From NCBI GenBank assembly GCA_021805265.1, contig JAJZFR010000027.1, forward strand, positions 1-22,726: a stretch of 22,726 nt of DNA, read 5' to 3'. Source of the stretch: Acidobacteriota bacterium. Lineage in GTDB: Bacteria; Acidobacteriota; Terriglobia; Terriglobales; Acidobacteriaceae. Under the pieces are notes generated by a model. The model was not told the origin of the DNA, made no database searches, and saw only the letters and a program-made list of their open reading frames with translations. Position numbers and translations under genes: made by a program. Below, one piece after another: positions 1-6,901 of the stretch. The number at the start of each line of letters is the position of its first letter. Positions within the stretch are counted from its first letter, which is position 1.

Positions 1-2
1 AC

Positions 3-443
3 GGCGCTAAAAGGGGGCGGCGCGGCTACGATGCGGGCAAGAAGATCAAGGGCCGCAAGCGCCACATCGCGGTAGACACGGAAGGCAATCTGCTGGCGGT
101 CATCGTGCATTCGGCGGGTATCCAGGATCGGGTAGCGGCGCGCGCCGTGCTCATGCGCCTGTTCTGCACCTTCGATACCATCACGAAGGTCTTCGTCGAT
201 GGCGGCTACACCGGCAAACTGATCGGCTGGGCCAAAGAGATGTTCGACTACGACGTGGAGGTGGTCAAACGCAATGAACTGCATACCTTCAAGGTGCTGC
301 CCAAGCGCTGGATCGTCGAACGCACCTTCGCCTGGCTCAACTGGAGCCGTAGACTCAGCAAAGACTACGAACTCCGCCATACGTCGGCTGAAACGATGAT
401 CCACGTCGCCTTCGCTCACCTGCTACTACGACGATCTACTTAG
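3..443 (+). CDS. IS5-family transposase, C-terminal part (5' end outside window)
   Basis: The reading frame is open from the first complete codon of the window and ends at a TAG at 441-443, so about 146 codons of the C-terminal part are visible. It shows the typical IS5-family DDE transposase signatures: an RGYDAGKKIKGRKRHI stretch, the second catalytic Asp in FVDGGYTG, and the catalytic Glu in RWIVERTFAWL. The first catalytic Asp must lie upstream of the window. The protein would cut and join the ends of its own element. The stop codon is directly followed by the putative right inverted repeat, as is usual for compact IS elements. An exact subgroup (IS1031 or IS427) cannot be fixed from this fragment. 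What is visible has no frameshift. Confidence 0.93.
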   Translation, partial: GAKRGRRGYDAGKKIKGRKRHIAVDTEGNLLAVIVHSAGIQDRVAARAVLMRLFCTFDTITKVFVDGGYTGKLIGWAKEMFDYDVEVVKRNELHTFKVLPKRWIVERTFAWLNWSRRLSKDYELRHTSAETMIHVAFAHLLLRRST

Positions 444-458
444 TTTCTGGACAGGCTC
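444..458. repeat. Putative right terminal inverted repeat of the IS
   Basis: TTTCTGGACAGGCTC lies immediately after the transposase stop codon and immediately before the point where homology to the kelch-repeat protein begins on the opposite strand. Position and sequence fit an IS5-type end. The partner repeat is outside the window, so the exact boundary is inferred. Confidence 0.55.
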
Positions 459-1021
459 TAAGAGAAGCTGTTCGATCCCCCCATCCATGTCCATTGACCG
501 TTCGCGTATTTCCATAGATCGTTTGGAGCGCCTAAGCTGCTGAAGAGCCAGAAGTTTCCCTGCGCGTCCGTCCAGTGTTCGGAAAAGGCGCGCGCACCTG
601 GGCTATTGGCACCCGAGGCGATCCCCTCCGTGCCGTAGACGGCATTCTGCCTGGGCGAATCCGATCCCCCCATCCACGTCCACTGGCCGTTGCTATATTT
701 CCAGAGGTCGTTCAGATAACCACTGATGCCATAGGAGACAAGCCCATCGCCGCCATAAATCCAGAAGTTTCCCTGCGCGTCCGTCCACGAGGCAGAGGCA
801 AAGCGCGCCCCAGGTGTGTTCAGCGCCGCGGGCGTGCCCATCGTCCCATACACAGCGCCCTGCATCCCTTTGTTCGAGCCGCCCATCCACACCCACTCAT
901 GCTGCGCCGAGGCAGCGGAAGACGACCCCGCTCCGCCGCAACCCATAAGCAGGAGCGGCAGTGTTGCGGCTGCTGCCAGCAACAGAACGCGGCAAAGATA
1001 AGCGAATCGATACTTCCTCAT
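458..1021 (-). pseudogene. Kelch-repeat (galactose-oxidase-like) lipoprotein, 3' end cut off by IS insertion
   Basis: The product is an exported protein of unknown function. The start at 1021 is supported by an AGGGAGGAG ribosome binding site about eight bases upstream; the longer frame starting at 1072 has none. Residues 1-29 form a signal peptide ending in the lipobox LLMGC, so the mature protein is probably lipid-anchored. After it come imperfect repeats built around WMGGS, VYGT(M/E)G, NxPGAR, WTDAQGNFW, NDLWKY and NGQWTWMGGS. These resemble kelch or galactose-oxidase propeller blades, which are frequent in large secreted proteins of Acidobacteriota. Only about two and a half repeats remain. 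In the third the sequence stops after GGSNSFS, where the TAG is made by the IS junction. Normal family members carry more blades, so the gene is probably a truncated pseudogene. Confidence 0.8.
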
Positions 1022-1096
1022 CTTCCACTCCTCCCTCTGCGCACCTTCTCGGCGCGTACTCTCACAGGTCATTGAGCGCGGCGTTGGAAAATGCGT

Positions 1097-1207
1097 TCAG
1101 GCTCGGTAAAAGCTCCACCGTTGAGCCTGTGCCGACCGTGCAAAGCCGACAAAGGCCATCAGGCATACGATGGCTACAAACTTGCTGGGGGCAAATCGGA
1201 GTTGCAT
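1097..1207 (-). CDS. Very short ORF encoding a signal peptide (36 aa); remnant or secreted peptide
   Basis: An ATG at 1207 opens a 36-codon frame whose first 29 residues look like a classical signal peptide: a basic start (MQLRF, K9), a hydrophobic core (VAIVCLMAFVGF) and an ARSAQA cleavage-like end. Only QRWSFYRA follows before TGA. A GAAAGGA sequence lies about ten bases upstream and could serve as ribosome binding site. It sits 75 bp upstream of the kelch lipoprotein start on the same strand. It may be the surviving 5' end of a decayed secreted-protein gene, or a real tiny secreted peptide. I cannot assign a family. Confidence 0.35.
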   Translation of the reverse strand: MQLRFAPSKFVAIVCLMAFVGFARSAQAQRWSFYRA

Positions 1208-1350
1208 GGGGGAGGGTATCCTTTCGACGAGATTTTCCAGGGCAAAAGTGGACTTCGATCTGCGCAGCCAGCGGCGCGTCCGTCCAGAACAACTAGCCCT
1301 GAAGAAATGGATACCGTGTAATCCTCGTGCATCAACAGGCGAACGAGAGG

Positions 1351-1374
1351 CCGACTGAACAAAAAATCAGTCGG
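1351..1374. repeat. Perfect 8-bp inverted repeat with A-rich loop
   Basis: CCGACTGA and TCAGTCGG pair perfectly around the loop ACAAAAAA. No T-run follows on either strand, so it is not a standard intrinsic terminator. It could be an operator or a processing site. Confidence 0.5.
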
Positions 1375-1408
1375 AGGTACGGTAGCGCGGCGTCTCGCTC
1401 CATGTCAA

Positions 1409-1519
1409 GAGCGTGTTTCATCTCTACCTCGGTGGCTTTGTCGCGGCTCGTCAGTCCCGCTTTGATCGCGGGTCTGATACGAGTGGCTTCTCGCTTGGGC
1501 TTATTGATGAAACACGCTC
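1409..1519. repeat. Palindrome-capped intergenic repeat, copy A (111 bp)
   Basis: The ends are a perfect 14-bp inverted repeat, GAGCGTGTTTCATC (1409-1422) and GATGAAACACGCTC (1506-1519). The middle contains a second hairpin in which CAG-T-CCCGC pairs with GCGGG-T-CTG around a 7-nt loop. Copy B (12552-12663) is homologous over its whole length in the opposite orientation. Differences between the copies are mostly non-synonymous in the open frame through them, so this is not a gene. It is probably a REP/BIME-like or MITE-like dispersed element. Confidence 0.85.
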
Positions 1520-1676
1520 AAGTCAATTTTGTCTCCGCGAATTCACCCGAAAGGACACGGACGTCGGTCACCTGCCGCAGCCGACTCACCACTGCGGATT
1601 CAACGTTCCGGCACAGGAATTCGCGCCGCTCAAGCTGCAAGCAAGTTCTTTTTGGCGCCCGCTCATCACAGATTTC

Positions 1677-1705
1677 TTGACACGCTCGTTTTGATGTTGT
1701 CTTCT
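1677..1705 (+). promoter_or_regulatory. Possible promoter of the 1812 membrane-protein gene
   Basis: A perfect TTGACA (1677-1682) is followed after 17 bases by TCTTCT, which is a poor -10 match. The site lies about 105 bp upstream of the start codon. The -35 is convincing, the -10 is not. Confidence 0.25.
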
Positions 1706-1811
1706 ACTTTGCAGTGAATCTTCGCCTGCGCGGCTCGTGCGTAAAAATGTGGAACAATCCTCGCAGCGGGCGGTTTCGGATACCTGCTTGTACGATTCAG
1801 GAGATATCTCA

Positions 1812-2237
1812 ATGAAGTCCATTCTCTGGTTCCGCATAACGTCTATTCTTCTGTTTCTTTATGGAATCGGCTACTCATTCAGTTTTCTCATCTTCCGACC
1901 TCACACGCGTGAGGGCCGCGCCGTCTGGTCCTTCATGCGCAGAACGCAAATTCCTGAAGGCGAATCCACCTTCACCTACAGCGACTTCTATATGGGCTTC
2001 GGACTCTTTGCCGCCGCGCTCTTTCTTTTTGAAGCTTTCCTCGCCTGGTATTGCAGCTTCCTGGTGGGCGAATACATCGACGGAGCCATCATCATCGGTT
2101 GGGGTCTGCTGGTGCTTCAGATCATCAGTCTGTTGCTTTCCTGGCGCTACTTCAGCACTGTTCAGACACTCATGTCTGTCATCACCGGGGCCAGCGTCGG
2201 CATTGCACTGGCGCTGGTCACGCCTTTTCGCCTCTGA
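1812..2237 (+). CDS. Small four-helix integral membrane protein (141 aa)
   Basis: The start at 1812 is chosen because AGGAGAT lies just upstream; the frame extends further 5' to 1737 but without a ribosome binding site. The product is almost entirely membrane-embedded, with hydrophobic segments near residues 3-25, 61-81, 87-109 and 116-137. Between the first two lies a polar stretch with FMRRTQIPEGESTFTYSDFYMGFGLF. The layout of a short helix, a small loop and DFYxGFGL resembles the uncharacterised LIC_13387-type membrane protein family, but I am not certain of that assignment. The function is unknown. It stands alone between two repeat elements and converges on the XdhC gene. Confidence 0.78.
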   Translation: MKSILWFRITSILLFLYGIGYSFSFLIFRPHTREGRAVWSFMRRTQIPEGESTFTYSDFYMGFGLFAAALFLFEAFLAWYCSFLVGEYIDGAIIIGWGLLVLQIISLLLSWRYFSTVQTLMSVITGASVGIALALVTPFRL

Positions 2238-2250
2238 TCTCTGATCGGCT

Positions 2251-2360
2251 GAGCGTGTTTCCTGTCAATCCCAGGGCCTTCGGTCGATCTTCTGAGGCTT
2301 TCAGCGGTCGTGGGTTTCGATCCAGCCATCTGCTGTCTTCTTGATGAAGGAAGCACGCTC
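2251..2360. repeat. Palindrome-capped intergenic repeat, copy C (110 bp, diverged)
   Basis: It begins GAGCGTGTTTCC and ends GGAAGCACGCTC, the same terminal motif and the same length as copies A and B. The core is different and carries its own small hairpin, CTGA-GGCTT-TCAG. It lies between the convergent ends of the 1812 gene and the XdhC gene, where a structured transcript end would be useful. Membership of the same family is inferred from ends, size and position. Confidence 0.6.
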
Positions 2361-2383
2361 GTGTCGTTGGTAAACTCGGAGGA

Positions 2384-3505
2384 TCAGCCCAGAACGGTCG
2401 CGTGCTCCATCGGAGCTTCCTGTGCAACTGTCCGGTGTGCATTCGCGCGGGTCTCCCGAAGCGGTTGACCGCTGCGTTGCTGCAGTTTCTGCTGCATCTC
2501 GGCCAGGATAGACAGCGCCACCGCGGCTGCTCCATCCCCGCCCAGGTCCAGCCCCATCGGCGCGTGGAGTTGTACCATCCATTTTGTCGCCAGTCGCCGT
2601 GCCGCTTTCTCTTCGTTCTGCGTCGCTTCTGCCAGTCCTTTCACCATCTCCTCGGTCCGCGTGCGCGGGCCAAGCACGCCCAGATACGCCAGTTCGCGAT
2701 CCACCAGCCCACGCAACGCTCTCGTATCCTGCTCCAGGCTGTGGCTCATCACAGCGGCCACGTCGGTCGGGCGCAGCGTCAACTCCTGCAGAGCATCTTC
2801 GCTCAGCGGCAACACGGCATCCGACTGCGGAAATCGTTCGCGCGTCGCCAGGTGGCTGCGTCCATCCATCACCGTCACATGCCAGCCCAGTTCATGCGCC
2901 ATGCGCGCCAGCGGCTGCGTGTCGTTCCCTGCGCCCACAATCAGCAACCCCGTTCGCGGAGCCACCCACTCCACAAACACATCTCCAGTCCAGCGAGTCT
3001 GCTTCAACTCGAACGCCTCGAAAGCGAGCGAAGTCAGAGAGTCTGCGCGCTCCGCTCCGGTCGGCATCGTCCCATCCACGCGCCATCGCCGTTCTCCCAT
3101 CCGCTCACCAACGGTGACAGTTGCGACGGCCATCCCAACGCGTGATCGGTATGCCTGTTCCATGGCCTGCAACAGCGGTTCCGCCGTCGCGCTCCGCTCC
3201 AGCAGCACGTGCACTACACCGCCGCAGCCCATCCCATACGGCACATCCCCATCTTCGGCGTGTGTCGAATAGCTTCGCTTCGTTGGCCCGTTTTCCGTGT
3301 GCCAGAATGCTTTTTTTGCCACTTCCGCTTCCAGACACCCGCCGCTGATCGTTCCCGCACGGCGACCATCTGCTGCCACAATCATCTTTGCGCCCGACTT
3401 GCGATAGCCTGATCCCTCGACGGCGACAATCGTCGCCAGCACATACTCTTCGCCCGCAGCGGCCAACTCGCGCCATAACGGTCCAATTGCCTGCATCTCA
3501 TTCAT
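2384..3505 (-). CDS. paoD: XdhC/CoxI-family molybdenum cofactor chaperone (PaoD-like, 373 aa)
   Basis: Members of this family bind molybdenum cofactor and help modify and insert it into a partner oxidoreductase of the xanthine dehydrogenase type. Residues 8-75 form the XdhC/CoxI domain, with GSGYRKSGAKM and the conserved Cys57 in ISGGCLEAE. From residue about 185 a Rossmann-like XdhC C-terminal domain starts with LLIVGAGNDTQPLA. The start at 3505 follows a GGAG site and leaves a 16-bp gap from the catalytic subunit gene; the open frame upstream to 3667 overlaps that gene and is not needed. As last gene of the operon it matches E. coli paoD (yagQ) in position and role. It probably acts in the cytoplasm before Tat export of the enzyme. 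Confidence 0.9.
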   Translation of the reverse strand: MNEMQAIGPLWRELAAAGEEYVLATIVAVEGSGYRKSGAKMIVAADGRRAGTISGGCLEAEVAKKAFWHTENGPTKRSYSTHAEDGDVPYGMGCGGVVHVLLERSATAEPLLQAMEQAYRSRVGMAVATVTVGERMGERRWRVDGTMPTGAERADSLTSLAFEAFELKQTRWTGDVFVEWVAPRTGLLIVGAGNDTQPLARMAHELGWHVTVMDGRSHLATRERFPQSDAVLPLSEDALQELTLRPTDVAAVMSHSLEQDTRALRGLVDRELAYLGVLGPRTRTEEMVKGLAEATQNEEKAARRLATKWMVQLHAPMGLDLGGDGAAAVALSILAEMQQKLQQRSGQPLRETRANAHRTVAQEAPMEHATVLG

Positions 3506-3521
3506 CGGTTGCTCCGTCCGC

Positions 3522-5765
3522 TCACGCCTCGCGCATCTCTGACTGCAACAGGTCCTCGATCCGGATCGGCAGCTTGCGCACACGCACACCCGTCGCGTGA
3601 TAGACCGCCGAGGCAATCGCCGGTGCCACGCCGGCCAGTCCAATCTCGCCGATTCCGCGTGCGCCATAGCTGTTCAGCGCATAATCGGGATAATCCAGAA
3701 ACGTCACGTCGATCTCCGGCGAATCGGCGCACGTCGCCATCAGATAATCTGCAAGATTTCCATTGATCGGCTGCCCGTTGCGCGGGTCATAGACCGTCTC
3801 TTCCAGCATCGCCATGCCCACGCCCATCACCACAGCGCCTTTGATCTGGTTGGCTCCTGCGCGTGGATTGATGATCCGTCCGGCGTCAATCACCGTCACC
3901 ACGCGGCTCACGCGCAGGCGCGCAATCCCCGGCTCCCACTCCACCTCCGCAAACTGCGCGCCAAAGCTGTGCATCGACAATCCTTTTGCCTTCGGATCCT
4001 CAAATGCCGAGCCGGAGGTGCTGTCTGCGCTCACGCGATTCAGACGCGCCGCCTGCAACACAGTCTCAAACGGCACTCCCTGCGCTGCCGACTCCGTCGC
4101 GCGATGCACGCGCCCCTCCGTCAGCCGCAGCGTCTTTGCGTCGGCTCCTTCAAGCTTTGCTCCCGGCGTAGACGCTGCAATCTGGAGCAGGGAAGCGATG
4201 GCTCCGTCCGCCGCCCCGGCCACTGCCGGCAGCACCGTCGCCGTGGACCACGACCCACCCGACAACGGACCCTCCGGCATCGTCGTATCGCCCAGCAGAA
4301 CTTCGATCCGCTCAAACGGCAAGCCTGTCTTTTCCGCCAGCACCTGCGCAAAGATCGTATACAGTCCCGTGCCCACGTCCTGCGTCGCACATCGCGCACG
4401 CACCTTGCCGTCGGCACCCAGTTCCACCGTCGTCGAGCAGCCAAACCGATACGCGCCCCAGCTTGCCGCCGCCATGCCCCAGCCCAGCACCTTGCCATCG
4501 CGCCGCATCGATCCCACCGCTGGTGTCCTCTTGCTCCAGCCAAACTTCGCGCTGCCCGTCTCCAGGCACTCGCGCAGATGCCGCGAAGAAAACTTCTGTC
4601 CGTTGCTCTCATCGATAGACGCGTCGTTCTTCAACCGCAGCTCCACCGGGTCCATCTTCAGAGCCACGGCCAGCTCATCCATCGCCGACTCCATGGCAAA
4701 CAGGCCCGGAACCGCGCCCGGCCCGCGCATCGCCATCGGTGAACCCACATTCCGCTGCACCAGCGCCGAGGTCACCGTCAGGTTCGGCACGCTGTATAGA
4801 TAAGGCGTCGCCTCGCCGCAGCCCTCGTCAAAGTTGTCCACCATCGAGGTATGGTTCAAAGCGTCCTGCCGCAGCGCCACCAGCTTTCCGTCCGCGCTTG
4901 CGCCCACCCGGAAGCGCTGCTCGGTCAGCGGTCGATGGCCAACATTCGAGAACATCATCGTCCGCGTCACCACCAGCTTCACCGGGCGCTGCACTCTGCG
5001 GCTGGCCACCGCAGCCAGCGCGCAATGCGGCCACGGAAACAGCTTCCCGCCAAATCCCGACCCCAGGAACTTCGTAATCACCGTCACATTTTCACGCGGC
5101 ACACCCAGAATCTGCGCCATCGCGTTGCGATGATTCACCACCCCCTGTGTGCTCTCATAAAACGTCACCGTATCGCCTGCCCACGCCGCCACTGTCGCAT
5201 GCAGTTCGATCGGGTTGTGCGTCTCCACCGGCGTCCCATAGGTCTGGTCCACCTTCACCGCAGCGGCGTCAAATGCCTCGTCCACCTTGCCCCGTGCGGA
5301 AACCGTATGCCATGTTCCAGCAAACGGCTCCAGTTCGCCGCTCACCTGCGGCGTCTCAGCGGAGTACTCGGCCTTCACCGCTGCGGCAGCAGCCGTCGCC
5401 TGCTCCAGCGTCTCGGCCACCACCAGCGCCACATACTGCCCCCAGTAGTAAATCCGGTTGTCCTCAAGCGGTGGTCGCGTCTCGCTCACCGTCGCATTCG
5501 GGTCGTTCGGCACCGCGCGATAAATCCGCTCGACATTCCCGTGATGCAGCACCTCCAGAACGCCCGGCATCGCCTGCGCTGCCGTCACATCCAGACTGCG
5601 AATCGTCCCCTTGGCCACCGTCGCCTGCACCGGCACGGCAAACACCATCCCCGGCAGATGAAAATCCGCGGCATACTGCGCTGTCCCGGTCGTCTTCAGC
5701 GGGCCGTCGATCCGTGGTACAGGGCGTCCAATGATTCCATGTGGACTGGCTGTCGTGCTGGCCAT
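3522..5765 (-). CDS. paoC: Aldehyde oxidoreductase molybdenum-binding subunit (PaoC-like, 747 aa)
   Basis: This is the catalytic subunit, binding molybdopterin cytosine dinucleotide and hydroxylating aldehydes to carboxylic acids. It belongs to the xanthine dehydrogenase family. The N-terminal a/b-hammerhead domain spans roughly residues 10-160 (GRPVPRIDGPLKTTGTAQYAAD). Molybdopterin-binding regions follow, with GSGFGGK, AMRGPG, QDVGTG and GGSWSTA. The catalytic Glu of the family is in GARGIGEIG, at about residue 707. A clear AAAGGAC site precedes the ATG. There is no signal peptide, as expected if it is carried across the membrane with the Tat-tagged small subunit. It lies between the FAD subunit and the XdhC chaperone. 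The exact substrate cannot be read from the sequence; aromatic aldehydes are known for the E. coli enzyme. Confidence 0.93.
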   Translation of the reverse strand: MASTTASPHGIIGRPVPRIDGPLKTTGTAQYAADFHLPGMVFAVPVQATVAKGTIRSLDVTAAQAMPGVLEVLHHGNVERIYRAVPNDPNATVSETRPPLEDNRIYYWGQYVALVVAETLEQATAAAAAVKAEYSAETPQVSGELEPFAGTWHTVSARGKVDEAFDAAAVKVDQTYGTPVETHNPIELHATVAAWAGDTVTFYESTQGVVNHRNAMAQILGVPRENVTVITKFLGSGFGGKLFPWPHCALAAVASRRVQRPVKLVVTRTMMFSNVGHRPLTEQRFRVGASADGKLVALRQDALNHTSMVDNFDEGCGEATPYLYSVPNLTVTSALVQRNVGSPMAMRGPGAVPGLFAMESAMDELAVALKMDPVELRLKNDASIDESNGQKFSSRHLRECLETGSAKFGWSKRTPAVGSMRRDGKVLGWGMAAASWGAYRFGCSTTVELGADGKVRARCATQDVGTGLYTIFAQVLAEKTGLPFERIEVLLGDTTMPEGPLSGGSWSTATVLPAVAGAADGAIASLLQIAASTPGAKLEGADAKTLRLTEGRVHRATESAAQGVPFETVLQAARLNRVSADSTSGSAFEDPKAKGLSMHSFGAQFAEVEWEPGIARLRVSRVVTVIDAGRIINPRAGANQIKGAVVMGVGMAMLEETVYDPRNGQPINGNLADYLMATCADSPEIDVTFLDYPDYALNSYGARGIGEIGLAGVAPAIASAVYHATGVRVRKLPIRIEDLLQSEMREA

Positions 5766-5896
5766 CGTTTTGTCCTTTCGCGGCGATTGCCGCGTCTGTT
5801 GTTCTGCTGTACTTGTTTCAGATGCAACAGGGTCTGGCCGAAGTCACCCCTCGCCGCCAGACCCAGTCGATTCGCTGCCTTCGCGTCCTGCTGCTT
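5766..5896 (-). other. Intercistronic region of the pao operon with two stem-loops
   Basis: This 131-bp gap is unusually long for the operon. It holds a perfect 9-bp stem, GGGTCTGGC with GCCAGACCC (5830-5864, extended by a CGA/TCG inner stem), and a perfect 6-bp stem CGCGGC-GATT-GCCGCG (5779-5794) right before the ribosome binding site of the catalytic subunit gene. Neither is followed by a T-run. They may set transcript stability or differential expression of the subunits. Confidence 0.55.
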
Positions 5897-6865
5897 TTAC
5901 GCCGTCGCTGTCGTCAAAGCGCGCACGATGCAGCGCTTCGCCAGCTCCACCTTGAATCCATTTTCGCTTTGCGGCTTTGCCTCTTTCAGCGCGGCCTCGG
6001 CCGCTGCGCGGAAGTGCGTCGCCGTCGCGGGTTTGCCCATCAACGCCGCTTCGGCTTCATGGGAGCGCCACGGGCGCGTTCCCACTCCGCCCAGCGCCAC
6101 GCGCACAAAGCGAATGTGGCCGCCGCTGGTCTCCGCCACCACCGCCGCCGAAGCCAGCGCAAACTCGTACGAAGCACGGTCGCGCAACTTCAGATACACC
6201 TGCTTCGATGCCTTGCGCGGCGCAGGAAGCGTCACATGCGTAATCAACTCGCCCGGCTCCAGAGCATTCTCCACATTCGGCGTCGTCCCCGGCAGCTTAT
6301 AGAAGTCGGCAATGGCAATCGCGCGATCTCCCTTTGGACCTTGCACGTGAATCGTCGCCTCCAGCGCCGTCAGCGCGACACACATATCCGACGGATGCGT
6401 CGCGATGCAATCCTCGCTCGTGCCCAGGATCGCCATCATGCGGTTGTGTCCGCCGATGGCCGCACACCCGGAACCCGGATTGCGCTTGCTGCAGTTCGTA
6501 TAGCTGGTGTCGCGGAAGTACGGGCAGCGCGTCCGTTGCAACAGGTTTCCGCCTGTCGTCGCCATATTCCGCAACTGCGGCGAAGCTCCCGAAAGCAGTG
6601 CCTCGGAGAGCACCGCATACTGTGCCTTCACCGTCTCGTGATGCGCCAGGTCGGAGTTCCGCACCATCGCCCCGATCTTCAGCCCGCCATCGGGCAGCGT
6701 TTCCACGGAAGACAGCGGCAGGCCAGTGATATCCACCAGCGTCTTCGGCGTCTCCACGCCCTGTTTCATCAGGTCCACCAGCGTCGTGCCGCCGCCAATA
6801 AACCGGCCATCCATCCCCGCTGCCTGATCTACCGTCTGCGCTTTGCTATAGCTGAAACTCTGCAT
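5897..6865 (-). CDS. paoB: Aldehyde oxidoreductase FAD-binding subunit (PaoB-like, 322 aa)
   Basis: The middle subunit passes electrons through FAD. The N-terminal FAD-binding domain shows FIGGGTTLVDLM (residues 22-33) and ATTGGNLLQ (102-110), and the C-terminal CO dehydrogenase flavoprotein-type domain begins near residue 215. Between residues 112 and 155 it has the cysteine-rich insertion seen in E. coli PaoB, with Cys114, Cys125, Cys134 and Cys153. In that enzyme the insertion holds an extra 4Fe-4S cluster. A GAGGATA site lies a few bases before the ATG, 36 bp downstream of the 2Fe-2S subunit. Length is normal for the family and no key residue is missing. Confidence 0.93.
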   Translation of the reverse strand: MQSFSYSKAQTVDQAAGMDGRFIGGGTTLVDLMKQGVETPKTLVDITGLPLSSVETLPDGGLKIGAMVRNSDLAHHETVKAQYAVLSEALLSGASPQLRNMATTGGNLLQRTRCPYFRDTSYTNCSKRNPGSGCAAIGGHNRMMAILGTSEDCIATHPSDMCVALTALEATIHVQGPKGDRAIAIADFYKLPGTTPNVENALEPGELITHVTLPAPRKASKQVYLKLRDRASYEFALASAAVVAETSGGHIRFVRVALGGVGTRPWRSHEAEAALMGKPATATHFRAAAEAALKEAKPQSENGFKVELAKRCIVRALTTATA

Positions 6866-6901
6866 TGATATCCTCGATTCCAGGTTCCGATGAAGTGCCT
6901 G

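Larger units (their letters stand above)
1..458 (+). mobile_element. IS5-family insertion sequence, right-hand portion
   Basis: This is the partial element that carries the transposase fragment. It ends in GAGCCTGTCCAGAAA (read from outside in, 444-458), which resembles the terminal repeats of IS5-family members. The adjacent TAA (459-461) would fit a short TNA target duplication, but the left end is outside the window, so the duplication cannot be checked. The element interrupts the kelch-type gene that starts at 1021 on the minus strand. Confidence 0.8.
1208..1811. other. Gene-poor stretch
   Basis: No convincing gene lies here. The stretch holds a perfect 8-bp hairpin (1351-1374), a 111-bp inverted-repeat-capped element (1409-1519) and, near its end, a TTGACA hexamer at 1677-1682 that may belong to a promoter for the following membrane protein. 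The short frames here lack ribosome binding sites and family features. Confidence 0.5.

Noticed and set aside
1062..1292. 76-codon minus-strand frame overlapping the signal-peptide ORF
   Set aside because: Composition is not protein-like, and the alternative frame at 1097-1207 gives a clear signal peptide instead.
1409..1519. CRISPR-like or tRNA-like interpretation of the 110-bp repeats
   Set aside because: There is no regular array of repeats and spacers, and the fold lacks a tRNA cloverleaf and CCA or T-loop signatures.
4851..6302. 483-codon open frame on the plus strand opposite the pao genes
   Set aside because: It spans two certain genes and their gap and has shadow-like composition.
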